This document shows, piece by piece, positions 1 to 10,922 of a stretch of 64,000 bases of DNA (position 1 is the stretch's first letter; each line of letters opens with the position of its first letter). The stretch lies in contig NC_135242.1 in the NCBI RefSeq assembly GCF_947623445.1, forward strand, positions 7,812,001 through 7,876,000, in the 5' to 3' direction. Source of the DNA: Clavelina lepadiformis (Eukaryota > Chordata > Ascidiacea > Aplousobranchia > Clavelinidae). The notes beneath the pieces were generated by a model, which was not told the DNA's origin, did not search any database, and saw only the letters and a program-made list of their open reading frames with translations. The position numbers and the translations under genes were made by a program.

Positions 1-1827
1 CTGAATAAACTTGTTGCATATAACTTTTTTGTCCCCCCAGTCACTCCCAATTTTGTAAACATAAATGATGTTGTCGGTTTGGCCAAGAGCAACTTTAGTA
101 GAGCATGGTGAAAAGGCCATACCCTTGATTGAGTAACTCTTCTTCCCATACTAATAAAAAAACAGTGAAATAAATAAAACATATATCTAGTAATAATTAA
201 AGTAATTGTTGCATGTAAAATAAATACGATTGGCATTGAAAAAGCTACTTTGCTTTTCAAAAAATAAATTTCTAAATATGTATGCTGAGTTACAGGTCAC
301 AGTGTTCACCGATTCTTCCGCAATAGCGTTTTAAAAACAGTATTTAACATTCCATGTTCGTAAAATGTTAAATTACTGACAGTAAAAGAATAGATATGAT
401 AGTTTCTAGTTCCTCTAAGCATTTGCACTATTTAAAAATATATGTATTCAATATAATAAATGTATCGCTACAGTTTACTTCAGATTAAAACAAGGCCACT
501 TGTGACATCACTACCTCCTACTGTATAAGTCAGTTTATTAACAATGGTCATAGCTGGTGTAAAATTTAATCAAAAATGACCTTTCACCTTTTGCAAAAAC
601 ACGACCCTTATAACCATGATACAGTTACAAAAAGATTGCAGGTTCATACTTGAAACATATAATGGGTTAAAAAGTAAGATGTTTAAGTCCAAGTGTCACA
701 TTTTTTTACAATGAAATATACTGTATGACATGTGGGATCAAAAGCAACCACTAGTAGCCAAAGACTTACCTTAGCATCAACGGGTTTTGTTGCAAACTTA
801 TCACGTCTCTCACCATTTTCGTCATATAACAAGACAACTCTATCTGAGGTGCAAACAGCAAACTTGGTGTTGTTTGCAGCCCAACACATGCAGCATATCT
901 TTGATTCTCCAAGCTATATATTGTTATGTAGTAAGAAGATACTTTTTGCTCAATCACTAGTATATATGCAATACAATACATATTACAATACAATAAGGGC
1001 TTTGCAAAATTTACCGAACAACCCAAAAATATTAATATTGTAATCATATAAAATGGCAAGTAATTCGACCCGTTTTTGTGGGAGCATTGGCTTTGTTCAG
1101 TAACACTTTTTGAACAAAGCTCAGTACATAAATTTTTGAATTGATACCAACGCTAACATCATAGCAATCACATTGCTTTTTTTAAACACAGTGTTCCTCA
1201 CAGCAAAATTTTGCGAGTGCATTACCGGCTAATATTTTTTATTACGCATTTGTGCATTGGCTTTGTGCATAATCTATCATTATCTGGATTTTTTCGTGGC
1301 TGCCACAGAGTTTTACATGAAGCAATTACGTGTTTAAAACAACTTTTTAAATTTAATATGACATCAACCAATATGAATCTTTTACAAATATTTACAAACT
1401 TCAAACTTGTACATTTGTCAGCTTGGTAGTCAATTCATTAGGGCACCGGGCTGACAATAATGGGGATTCATTGGCGCTACAGTTGTAATGTCCTTGGTTA
1501 AGGTATTAATAATGCTTGCTCCTATTCAGTAGTTCTAATGAACAGTTTCAAATTCGGGCAATACAGTATAAAAAATCTAAACAACAAATAAACCATGTTT
1601 GTGTCAATTAAAACTTGCACAAAGACTGGCTCAGTAACTTGGGCTAAAGCAATGAAGAGTCATCGAGTCACCAAGCAAAGACTTTAGTAAGTACAAGGAT
1701 AAAGATTTTGATGTTATATCATACTATATTAGTCAACAAACATAAATTTAAAAATTCTGTAAAAGCGTGAAAAAGTACAAATATGCACCTGAGGTTCCAG
1801 CAATGTTGTCATATGTTTCAGCTGCAT
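1..1827 (-). CDS. IFT172: IFT172, 5' end only (intraflagellar transport protein 172)
   Basis: IFT172 is a large IFT-B complex subunit that moves cargo along ciliary axonemes. Three coding exons are visible on the minus strand: 1827-1789 (13 codons, starting [13 protein letters not shown]), 913-770 (48 codons, with [27 protein letters not shown] sequence from which I read [18 protein letters not shown]) and 150 down to the left edge ([15 protein letters not shown], then [13 protein letters not shown]). The order and wording match the N-terminal WD40 propeller of vertebrate IFT172. All junctions are phase 0 with GT/AG ends. The rest of the roughly 1750-residue protein lies outside the window. 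The start is chosen because MQLKH.. aligns with the family N-terminus. No neighbour lies close upstream. Confidence 0.93.
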
Positions 1828-2861
1828 CGTGGATAGGTCTTTATCATTTAATGTTTTATTTAGAATTTTAGATGATTGAAAGAAAACAGTGGAAACTAAG
1901 TATTTCCAAATCTAAAAATTGCGATATTATTCAGATATATAAAAAGTAGAAGTATTGTGGTATCAAAGAGAGCTTTATACTAATTACTGAGTAGGATAAA
2001 TACATATAGCCTAAATACAATGGAATAGTTTTTACTCTTATTTTTCCTTATTTTCTGTTCAATAAACCTTGTGTTTTTAAAATTTGTTCGAGTTATTAAG
2101 GAAACAATTTTGCAACAATTTAACAGTTTTTTTTCATAAAACTTTCAATCAATGTTTTCTGCAAAGCAAGTGAGGTATTATGAATCACCAAATTTCTTTC
2201 TTTCTAATGATTGATGCTGCCGATACACATAAAAGACAATAAACCGCATATAAGGGTTTCTTATCTATTAAAAGTTTAAATAAGGAGCAAGTCCGAAAAC
2301 AAATTGGCCTTAAATCAAAGAGTATTTGTCAGTAGACATACTGCAGGAAGGAATTCTAATAATATGTGGTGCTTAAGCAGTTATTGACAAAATTGTATCA
2401 CAAATTTGGCCTCCTATTGTAAAGATGAGGGCAGTCATTATGACGTCAAAATGTAAAAACAATATGCTTGATAAATGGGGATTGTATTAGGTATGGTAAA
2501 CTAGCTAAACGTGTTATGGATTGAATACGTCTCCATGGGTAGGTGATTAGTAGCAGAAAATGTTTATCTTCAGCATAGAAATGTCACAGAGGACAGTAGA
2601 ACAACTGATAAAGCATTCTTGTTTTTACTGCAGTTAATGCGAAATAACAGCACATCGTCTCAACTCAATGCTTGGGTAAAAAACATTAGGATGTAAATTT
2701 GCAAGACAAATATTTTATTGTAATATATCAAACACAATTTAAATCAGCGTATAAATATTTTTTCAAACATATTTTAAACCATAACGTACTTTTCCATAAA
2801 CATCAAGTACCATAATTAGGTATCAATAAAAATACATTTTACCATATAGTACAGTATAGAG
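1828..2861. other. Intergenic, upstream of IFT172
   Basis: This stretch must hold the IFT172 5' UTR and promoter. I see no open frame with family resemblance, no clear TATA box at a useful distance and no repeat structure. It is AT-rich single-copy-looking sequence. Confidence 0.4.
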
Positions 2862-3770
2862 CAGGGCTACTCATCTATTTTTAGCAAAGGTCCAGTTACA
2901 AAAGTTGAAAATTTGCTTAGGTCCGTTATAACTTTCATGAAATAGTTTACAGTCGTACAAATGTATTAAAATACGGTATAAAAAGTAATATAATTCCCTG
3001 GGTGGGTATTAATTTAATTTTAAAATATTAAATTCTCTGGATTTTTAGCACAGCACATGAAACACGGTATATACAAAATCCGGTAAAGCAGTATTAGCAA
3101 AAGCAATAGGCGAAATTTATTTATTGTTCTGTTAGTCACAGCTAATGGGAGAATTGGCATTTCTTATTTTTGTTAGTTCTAAAGTTCATGTTTGAAAACG
3201 CTGACTCACAGCTGTAAGTAGACCCAAACATAGTGAGAATTTGCACTGCTAATTTGCGAAGAGCAGGAAAATTATTTGGAAACCCTTCCTTTGACCAAAA
3301 TTTCTCTGGTGTATTATCACAGAATGATTTTTTCACTGCTATGTTCTCCTGGAATTCAATAAGCTCCAGTTGAATTTTTGCTGCATCTACCCATTTACAT
3401 GTGCCCTTCGCTTCAACTGAGAATTCTGTAATGTCTGTTACTAGAAAGGGGTTTTCAATGAACAGCAGAAACTGTTTGCCAAGAGAAAAGTCATCAAATC
3501 GCACTGCAAAGTTGGTAATCAGCTTTTCAAAAAATTAGACATATCTGGTACCAGAATCACTTTTACCTTTACTCTGTTCCAAAAGTCTCGGAAAGTGGAC
3601 AAGTTTACTCTGAATAACATGTTTGAAAATTTCTAATTTTTTCTGAAATGCAGGAATTGCTGTGATCAAATCAAAAATAGTGTGTTTTTCTCCTTGCAGT
3701 TTTACATTCAAGCCGTTGAGGTGTGACATCATGTCAGTCAAAAACCCAACAATCTCCATTTTTTATCATC
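2862..3770 (-). mobile_element. hAT DNA transposon remnant (GTF2IRD2/EPM2AIP1-like group)
   Basis: The right-hand limit of the element, in minus orientation, appears to be the hAT-like terminus CAGGGCTACTCA at 2862. The transposase remnant lies above it on the minus strand. I could not find the matching opposite terminus, so the upper end is set at the end of recognisable coding sequence and the real element may reach past 4 kb. No target duplication could be identified. Confidence 0.6.
3142..3759 (-). pseudogene. hAT transposase C-terminal part, broken
   Basis: Two open segments on the minus strand, 3759-3535 and 3504-3142, both resemble the transposase-derived proteins EPM2AIP1 and GTF2IRD2. 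The first carries the segment with MMSHLNGLNVKLQGEKHTIFDL and FQKKLEIFKHVIQ. The second carries the hAT dimerisation region with FGSTYSCESAFSNMNFRTNK near its end. They are in different frames with about 30 bp between them, and no intact BED zinc finger or N-terminal half was found upstream. It is therefore a decayed copy, not a domesticated gene. Confidence 0.75.
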
Positions 3771-4659
3771 TCTTAAAAATGCCGAAAATGCCACTGCTTT
3801 CACATTGTTTTGACTTTTGGGAAAACCCGTTAACTCTTCCTTAATCAACCAAAATCTCTCAAAACTCTTCCATTACTTAACCATCTTCTATTGTTGTGTA
3901 CAAGTAAATCTGTATAAATTTTTTCCGTGGTTGCATTGTGACGTCAACAAAGCTTGTTTGAAATTGTGCTATTGTCTGCTGTTTTTTTGTTCTTGCAAAT
4001 CAACGATAATAGGTTTGGTTTTGTTAAAAAGCTGGTGTCCTTTATGGGTTGCAATTAGCGCAACTCATAAAGTAACAAAACCAGACCTCTAATCCTTTAT
4101 TAACTTCCGAAAAAATATTACCAAACATATATACGTTAACCTTCCACAACATACACTACTGTATACTACAGCTGCCTTGTATCGGTAACCTAGGCTATAT
4201 TAAAACTGAAAAAAATTTATCAAGTAAAAAAAACAGCAAGCCAACTATGAAATCCTTCAAATTAAACTGGATGTGAAAAGGCCAATGCCTATATTTTATT
4301 CAAGCATTTTTTTAAATTTTAACTAGGCCTATCATGGTTAGTTGGTTGCTTTATTAGACATAACTTTTTAGATATAAAATACCTGCAGTACGTGAAATTA
4401 TTCAATGTACTAGAAATACGGATCCGTAACCAGTACTGCTTAATCAACAACAACCGAATACTAAAAATTGGATTTTACATGAAACAGAACAACCTGGATA
4501 TTAAACAATCACTGCGCATGCAATGGTTATGCGTTAGTTCAAGCGGTTATCCAAAGAAATATAAATTGAAACGATTGAAGTAAGACAAAAATGAGATAAA
4601 AAGACAAAATGCTAAGCATTAATTTCATCAATACGAGATACCACCCAAAAGCACTATTT
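3771..4659. other. Stretch between two hAT remnants
   Basis: No recognisable coding sequence. It may hold the decayed N-terminal half of the minus-strand hAT copy or the 5' part of the plus-strand copy. A 63-codon open frame at 4392-4583 has no family resemblance and is probably chance. One TAGGCCTA palindrome lies at 4324. Confidence 0.35.
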
Positions 4660-5240
4660 TATTCTGGAAACGCCTCGCCGTGCTTCAAGGCAAACCAACA
4701 GATGCAACATTACTTTTGCCACCAATGAAGATTATCATCGAATTGGAATATGTATCTCGTTTTATTGCTAATCTATTGTCTAGATTCACTGCCCACAAAT
4801 CTATCATCCGTGAGTTGCATTGCTTAACTCCGGCTTAACTTAACTAATGGAAAGCATTCAAGTTTTGGGGAAATTTTTATGAAAATGATTAAACGAAATC
4901 TTTTGAAGAATTAGTTCCTGAATTACTTAATCGCTTCAACGACGCAGAAAGACCTGCTGTTGCGGTAAAGGCATGCAGTACTGATGTTTTTCCACATTTT
5001 TATACATTACTCAAAACTTTTTCAACTCTTCCAGTGACAACGTGTACTAGTGAACCGTCTTTTTCTACATTACGCAGGCTAAAAACATATTTACGTAATA
5101 CGAGTAGTGATACCCGAATGAACAGACTTACTTTGTTGAACACCTACAAAAATCGTTTGCCTTGTACGGAAAAGATTATTATCAATAGATTAATTGAAAC
5201 ATCGATCAGTCGTTCAAGTATGAATTTTTAAAAATTTACA
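4660..5240 (+). pseudogene. hAT transposase remnant, DUF4371/ZMYM-THAP12-like group
   Basis: On the plus strand, short matches in shifting frames precede the clear hAT C-terminal dimerisation motif at 5034-5231: TTCTSEPSFSTLRRLKTYLR followed by MNRLTLLNTYKN. This wording is typical of the DUF4371-type hAT transposases related to ZMYM1/5 and THAP12. Upstream, 4740-4830 reads as the RFTAHKSIIRELHCL segment after a frame change. The N-terminal two thirds are not recognisable. It is a different hAT lineage from the minus-strand copy next to it. Confidence 0.72.
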
Positions 5241-5797
5241 TGAAATTGTGTACATGCTGTTCTGTGGTTTTCTCTTTGCATGACCAGTGGCGTCATAACG
5301 TATTCTTGGGCTCTTGGGCACCTGTTGTGCTCTTGCCACAAGACTCAATTATCATACCATACCTACCGATAACAATGTTGGTTGGATAAAAGTACGGACT
5401 ATTTGCGTTCACCTAATTAGATTGCTATGATAAGTAAAATCATGTGACAACATAGCAGGCAGGCCTTGAACTTATCGAAATGCGAAATTTGTTAATTGCG
5501 CGAGGTCAGACTGCAGAGTATTGCAAGAGCACAGCCGAGAATTTTTGGACTTTGGTGATTTTTCCCGTTCATTGATTGCTGATGGAGTTGTTATTTTATC
5601 ACGCTATGTGGTTAGAATTTAATTTTTGTTCCTCCACAGCCAATAATGAAAATTAAACCATACGATAATAACAAATCGGCTAAGTAAAATTTGGTTTGTT
5701 GGACCTATGTATATAATACTGGTTCAGATATATTAGGTTCAATAGGTTGCTGGTGGTTAAGTGAATCATTACTCCAGCAATTGTCAGATTTGTTTCA
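5241..5797. other. Intergenic, upstream of NUDCD2
   Basis: No gene seen. A possible hAT-type terminus, CAGTGGCGTCATAACG, begins near 5286, but no matching inverted end was found. The NUDCD2 promoter should lie in the distal part. Confidence 0.35.
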
Positions 5798-8623
5798 ATG
5801 TCTAGTCATTTTGATGAAAAAAGTGGTGTTGTGAATTGTGTGACTGACTGGGGTCAATGGTATCAGACTGCTGAGGAAATTATTTTAGAAATTAATACAC
5901 ACTCTAACATTCGAGGTAAGTCCACTGAGTTTAACTGACATTATGTTCATATTTTGTCTCTACTGAACTTTTATTGGATTTCAGTAGATTATAAAATTTC
6001 ATCTTTTTTGATGTGGACATAATTATTTTGGGCTGTCACTATTTCGCAGGGAAAATTCGTACATTTAAAGCTATTTTTACAGTTTTATGTTAACCTAATT
6101 TAAATCTTATAACATAAATAGTAACCTAAATCTAAATGTAGTTTCAATTACTGAATAGCTAAAATCAACTTTTTGCATACCCATTCACTTTTGAATCTAA
6201 CTTTAACAAGGAACTATGTGACCTACTTCTGGTAAAATAGTCACTCTCTTTATTCATTATTCTGTTAGCAGTACAATATTAATTCAATATTATACAATAC
6301 TTCACTGCTTTCTGATTAATTTCTTTTAAGTACAAAAACATTGAAATCTGTGATTAGTGTATATTTCCAATTTTTAGAAGTTGACACGTGTTCACCTTAG
6401 ACCTTAGTTACAAATCGTAGCCTGCTTTCATCTCAACTATAATGATTTCAGTATTTGTTTCTTATAAATTTATATGATTTACCTATGTTGTAACCATTAA
6501 ATATTTGTTCTATTTACAGGGAGAGATGTCAGTGTAAAAATAACTCCAACTCATATATCTTGCTTCATTAAAAAAGAAGAAGTTCTTGATGGTGATCTCA
6601 CTCATAGTATCATAATAGATGAATCGACTTGGAGTGTTGAGGACAACAAATTAGTCAGAATATTGCTTACAAAATCTCTTCGAAAAGAAGGTTTGATTAT
6701 TTGTTATTGGATATTTTTAATGTTATGCCACTAGAATACAGTATATATATATATATATGTATATTTGTTTATTTTAAAGTCAATAACAAACTATCTGTAA
6801 TAACATGACATATATTGTGTATAATATATGTATTATAATGCTTACAAAATCTCTTCAAAAAGGTTTGTTTATTTTGTTACTGTATTAGATATTTTTAACG
6901 TTATGCCACTGGAATACAGTATCCATACTTATTTTGTTTATTTTAAAGGAGATTAAACTATCCGTAATAACATTTGATAGAAACTCAGTAACACGATCAT
7001 CCTTGAGACTAAAAAAAAAACTGATCCCATGACTGGGACAAACATGTTACTATACAAGGATTTGACCAGGTGCTGGATTGATCATTGTGTCCGAGTGCAG
7101 TCACTTAGTATTAACTTAGATCACTCCAAATGCCAGATGTTAGCAAACTACCTATGATGTATGCAACACAATAGGACGCCATTTACAAATAAATTATATT
7201 TATTAATTGTCACTGAGCTTTCATTTTTCCATGATTCCTATTCAGTAATAATTTTAATTGGGACTGATAAAAGTGACTGTTCACATTAGTCTATTTATCA
7301 ACTTGAGCTTGTTATGTACTATTTCTACAAGAAATCTACACTTCATTTTGATACCAATGTAATATGAAATAATTTTTCAGGATGGTTTGTAGTCAATTTT
7401 AAGCATTGCACTAGGGATATGCAGAGTCAATTACTTCGCATTTTTCTTTGGATATAATCAGTGCTGGTAAATTACTAAAACATCGATTGTATAGGCCTAC
7501 TCAAAAATGGGATCACGTGAATTAACCGTGAACAAATTAACCGGCGACAATTGGTCGTGATCAACTGACCGGCAACAAATTGGCCGGCGACCCAAATCAA
7601 CCGCATTTTAACCGTACAATTGTATAAAATAGGTAGTCGTTCAGCGGCGACTTAAAACCATCGATGAAGATTTTGCAAACCGTAACATATTAGATTTTCT
7701 CAGAGGCATCGCCTACAACCTACGATTTGTGCAATAAACTTCCTTATTTGTCAAATAACAGTTTGTGTAAATTTTAGTGCCCTTATTATGTAGTGTCATA
7801 TGTGTTTTGCAGCGAAGTTGTTTTAATGTATTACTCGTATTTCCAGAAGTCTTTTTGTTTATTTAAATAAATGTTTTAATTTGTATTGAAATAAAAATAA
7901 ATTTTGTTAAAAAAAGTAAATAAATACGAACAAATATTTACTTTAAATATAATATACTACCATCAACTTAAACACAATAATTCAGCCCTTGCACGGTCAA
8001 TTTACCTCCCGGTCAATTTTGATTCTGGTCAGTTTACGTCACGGTCAGTTGTCCCCGGTTAGTTTGTTCGCGGTCAATCGCACACGGTTAATTGTCATGG
8101 AACCCTCAAAAATGCCCCATAACATTTGTTAAAGATTTGTACATGTAGATTAAGCATGTTATAAGCACCCTCAACATCCACATTTCTTACAAACCACCTA
8201 ATCAAGTGAGGTATAACTTTGTAAAATAGTGCAAAATTACATATCAGCCCGGAGCCAGAACCCACACATTTGTCATGACCTAAAACTTACATTCACATTG
8301 CACAGCACTTGTAAGGGTCATCCCCAACCTAGAAGTGAACCACACTGATCTTTGATTTGTGTAACAGGTTTTTTTAAACAGCAGCGTAAGGTATTTTAAC
8401 CAAAATCACATTTTTTACTGTTAGATGATCCTCCATTTTTATATTCATAGGTGCATGCTGGAAGTCTTTATTTGCTGATGGAAGGTTTGCTCCGGATGAG
8501 TGGACGTTTGATCAAATGCAACGTAAAGTAACTCTGGAAAAATATCAAGTTGATCATCCAGGATTTGACTTTAGTTCAGCAACAATATCAGGAAATTATA
8601 TTTCTGGTGGAGCTCAATCTTAA
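5798..8623 (+). CDS. NUDCD2: NUDCD2, NudC domain-containing protein 2
   Basis: This is a small CS-domain (p23-like) cochaperone of the NudC family, which works with Hsp90 and is linked to LIS1/dynein stability. There are three exons: 5798-5915, 6520-6690 and 8451-8623, giving 153 aa (human about 157). The N-terminus has SGVV..WGQWYQTAEEI, the middle IIIDESTWSVEDNKLVRI and LLTKSL, and the C-terminus DQMQRKVTLEKYQ and NPGFDFSG-like HPGFDFSSATISGNY. All are hallmarks of NUDCD2. Junction phases are consistent (G|GG, G|GT). Intron 2 is long because it holds a local duplication and a Mutator-like element. The stop is 123 bp before the KDM8 start codon. Confidence 0.95.
6659..6979 (+). repeat. Direct duplication of the NUDCD2 exon 2 tail, donor site and proximal intron
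   Basis: Two diverged direct copies, about 6659-6810 and 6835-6979. Both begin with the exon 2 tail (TGCTTACAAAATCTCTTC), continue through a GT donor and the proximal intron (TTATGCCACT.GAATACAGTAT, GTTTATTTTAAAG) and end near CTGTAATAACAT. The second copy therefore has a spare exon 2 end and donor inside intron 2. Confidence 0.85.
6739..6765. repeat. (TA)n microsatellite in NUDCD2 intron 2
   Basis: An uninterrupted run of TA dinucleotides followed by GTATAT, inside the first copy of the intron duplication and absent from the second copy. Confidence 0.8.
7510..7622 (+). repeat. Left terminal array of element A
   Basis: Degenerate tandem words: AATTAACCGTGAAC, AATTAACCGGCGAC, AATTGGTCGTGATC, AACTGACCGGCAAC, AATTGGCCGGCGAC, AATCAACCGC. 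The unit is about 14 bp. Confidence 0.75.
7991..8104 (-). repeat. Right terminal array of element A, inverted
   Basis: Inverted counterpart of the left array: repeated GGTCAATT / GGTCAGTT / GGTTAGTT / GGTTAATT words spaced by C/G-rich 4-8 bp. The outermost copy pairs with the left terminus over AATTAACCGTG. Confidence 0.75.
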
Positions 8624-8746
8624 GCTTTGAAAAGCAAATTATAAAACTTTCGTCAAACAAGCATTCTATATTTTAAAGACTTCAAATCTCCAGATGTAAA
8701 ACATTCTGTGCGGATTGCATTAATTTTTAAACTACATTTTTGATAA
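8624..8746 (+). promoter_or_regulatory. Short NUDCD2-KDM8 spacer, candidate operon junction
   Basis: Only 123 bp separate the NUDCD2 stop from the KDM8 start, with no AATAAA between them. AG dinucleotides after pyrimidine-containing tracts (for example TCTCCAG at 8687-8693) could serve as trans-splice acceptors. The ATG right after that AG, at 8694, is followed at once by TAA, a start-stop pair upstream of the real start. Operons with spliced-leader trans-splicing are known in tunicates; that this pair is one is inference. Confidence 0.45.
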
Positions 8747-10922
8747 ATGACGATGGATCTTTTACCCTGTGACTCTTTTTTAATGATGAAAGATGTAAGG
8801 TCACAGCTAAAGTCGTCATCTCCGATTAACAAAGCTGTTCAACATAAACTTAGTGTGGCCTGCAACTTGCTATATGACAAGAAGTTTGACCAAGCCAAAA
8901 GCACAACCGAAGAAGTAAGGCAGTTTTTTAAATCGAATAATGTTAAATTTGGAAACTTGTTGTTTGTTTGATTGTTACTGAAGCAATGAAAATGATGATG
9001 TCTGTCTTAAATTGTAAAACCACAACCACTTTTTTCCTAACTTCAAACAAATGATTTGACTTCTTGGTTTTAGGTAATAGATTATGCTTGGGAAATGTTA
9101 AACACAGGCCATTGGAAAGATGTGCCCATGGGATGGCGTATTGTATACTCTTTTGCATCGTTGTTTAAGGCAGTTTGCATTGCAGAATCAAAGGACTCTT
9201 CTTCAACACCTGGGGTATGTTCCATGTAGCGATACTTAGAATGTACAACCATTTCCTCAATAATGTGAAAATAATTTACCAATATCCAAAAAGAAAGAAT
9301 TGAACAAACATATGCCATTTTATAAATGTTACACTAACGACTATCCAACGTACGTTTAGGAAATATGTTGTGTGTGTGACATGGCATTACTTATGGGAAC
9401 TTCGATCTTGAATGGAATTCTCTATAAAATGATATCAGTATACAAACCAAAACCAAAGGATGACAGTAGTACAAAGGTTTTTCCATTGGTAAGAAATTAT
9501 TACAAACACCTTTAAAAGTTAGGCATAATTATATCAATGAATGATAAAAAGTAATTCAAACTATTTTAGAGTGTTAAAAGGCTGAAGATGAGTCCCCTTG
9601 ATGATCTTAGGTTGCGAACTGGTTTTGCAATTCCTGTTATAAAATGTCCATCATTGGCTTATTTTAAAAAATTGTACATGGAAACTGGTACGCCAGTTAT
9701 CCTAGAAGACTGTGTACAGCATTGGCCTGCATTAACAAAATGGAGGTATTTGAAATAAGTGTTTTAATTTGTTTTTAACCAAGAAATAGCTTTTAATCAT
9801 GAAATATTGCCAATGCCGAGCAAACATTCTTCAAAATGACAATTTGACATAATGTTAACTAAGTTTTATTCCTTTAGTTAATCTAGAAGGAACTAGAAAG
9901 AATAATATTCTTCAGGTTTACATTGTACATTCAAGGACTTTGATATTTCTTTATTAAAACAGCCCAGATTACATCAGCAGGATTGCTGGGTATAGAACGG
10001 TTCCAGTAGAGATAGGATCAAGGTATACAGATGATGAATGGGGGCAAAAATTAATGACAATTGACAATTTTGTCAATAGTTACATAAAACCTGTTCAACC
10101 TAAAACAAAAGGCTATTTAGCTCAGCACCAGCTTTTTGATCAGGTACTTTTGTTCTAATTTATGATCTACTTTTCACTGCTGAGTAGTAAAAATGACGAT
10201 GCATTAAAACGTTGTTTGTCCTTACTGCATCTTCGTTTTCATGCCACCTAACCTATAAGTATGAAGGATGATGTTTTATTTAGATCCCTGAGCTGCGTGA
10301 AGACATAAGCATCCCTGATTACTGCTGCATTTCCCGAGATGTTGACTTTGATCCAGATGAAGATGTGGCAATTAATGCTTGGTTTGGTCCAAAGGGAACA
10401 GTGTCGCCTTGTCATCACGATCCTAAGCATAATCTACTAGCCCAGGTGAAATGATGTATACGCGATATTTGAAAGATATGCGGCGTGCATTTAGCACATG
10501 TGAACTGTTTTCGGTGCATCGAAAAATGTATGCACAGTTTTGAGCTACTTAAGGAAAAACTGCACGTTACGTATGCCATGAAATGCGATCAATAGCTTAT
10601 CGAAAAACAAAATTTTGTTCTTGCACAGAAAATGAACCATATTTTAAACTGTGTGTAGGTTGTAGGACGAAAGTATGTTCGTTTATATGACCCAGACTAT
10701 TCTGCTGCCTTATATCCTCACGAAGATGTGCTGAGTAATACCAGCCAAGTCGATGTGGAAAACCCAGATCTTGAAAAATTTCCTTTGTTTGAAAAAACCG
10801 ACACATTGCACGCAAAGGAATTTGTTTTATTACCCGGACAGATGCTTTACATTCCACCTAAACATTGGCATTACATTCGTTCCCTTGACATCAGCTTCTC
10901 TGTAAGTTTTTGGTGGACTTAA
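8747..10922 (+). CDS. KDM8: KDM8/JMJD5, JmjC-domain 2-oxoglutarate oxygenase
   Basis: KDM8 is a nuclear Fe(II)/2-oxoglutarate-dependent oxygenase; the human protein hydroxylates arginine in target proteins and was first reported as a histone demethylase. Seven exons: 8747-8914, 9074-9214, 9360-9488, 9570-9745, 9963-10143, 10284-10445, 10659-10922, giving 406 aa (human 416), all phases consistent. The JmjC half has [32 protein letters not shown] with iron ligands H309 and D311, [16 protein letters not shown], and [17 protein letters not shown] with the third ligand H390. It ends at the family's usual C-terminus. The N-terminal helical half ([17 protein letters not shown]) also fits. Nothing is broken. 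An AATAAA lies at 10985. The upstream neighbour is NUDCD2. Confidence 0.96.

Larger units (their letters stand above)
7510..8104. mobile_element. Mutator-like non-autonomous element A, array-type inverted termini
   Basis: About 595 bp inside NUDCD2 intron 2. It is flanked by the direct repeat CTCAAAAATG (7500-7509 and 8105-8114), a 10 bp target duplication (9 bp if the first C is fortuitous). The ends start GGATCACGTGAATTAACCG and, on the other strand, GGTTCCATGACAATTAACCG. Both arms are arrays of a degenerate word around TTAACCGGCGAC / GGTCAATT. The centre is AT-rich with no coding sequence. Architecture matches the two larger elements at 31.7 and 48.2 kb, so I place it with them as a non-autonomous relative. 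Confidence 0.75.
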
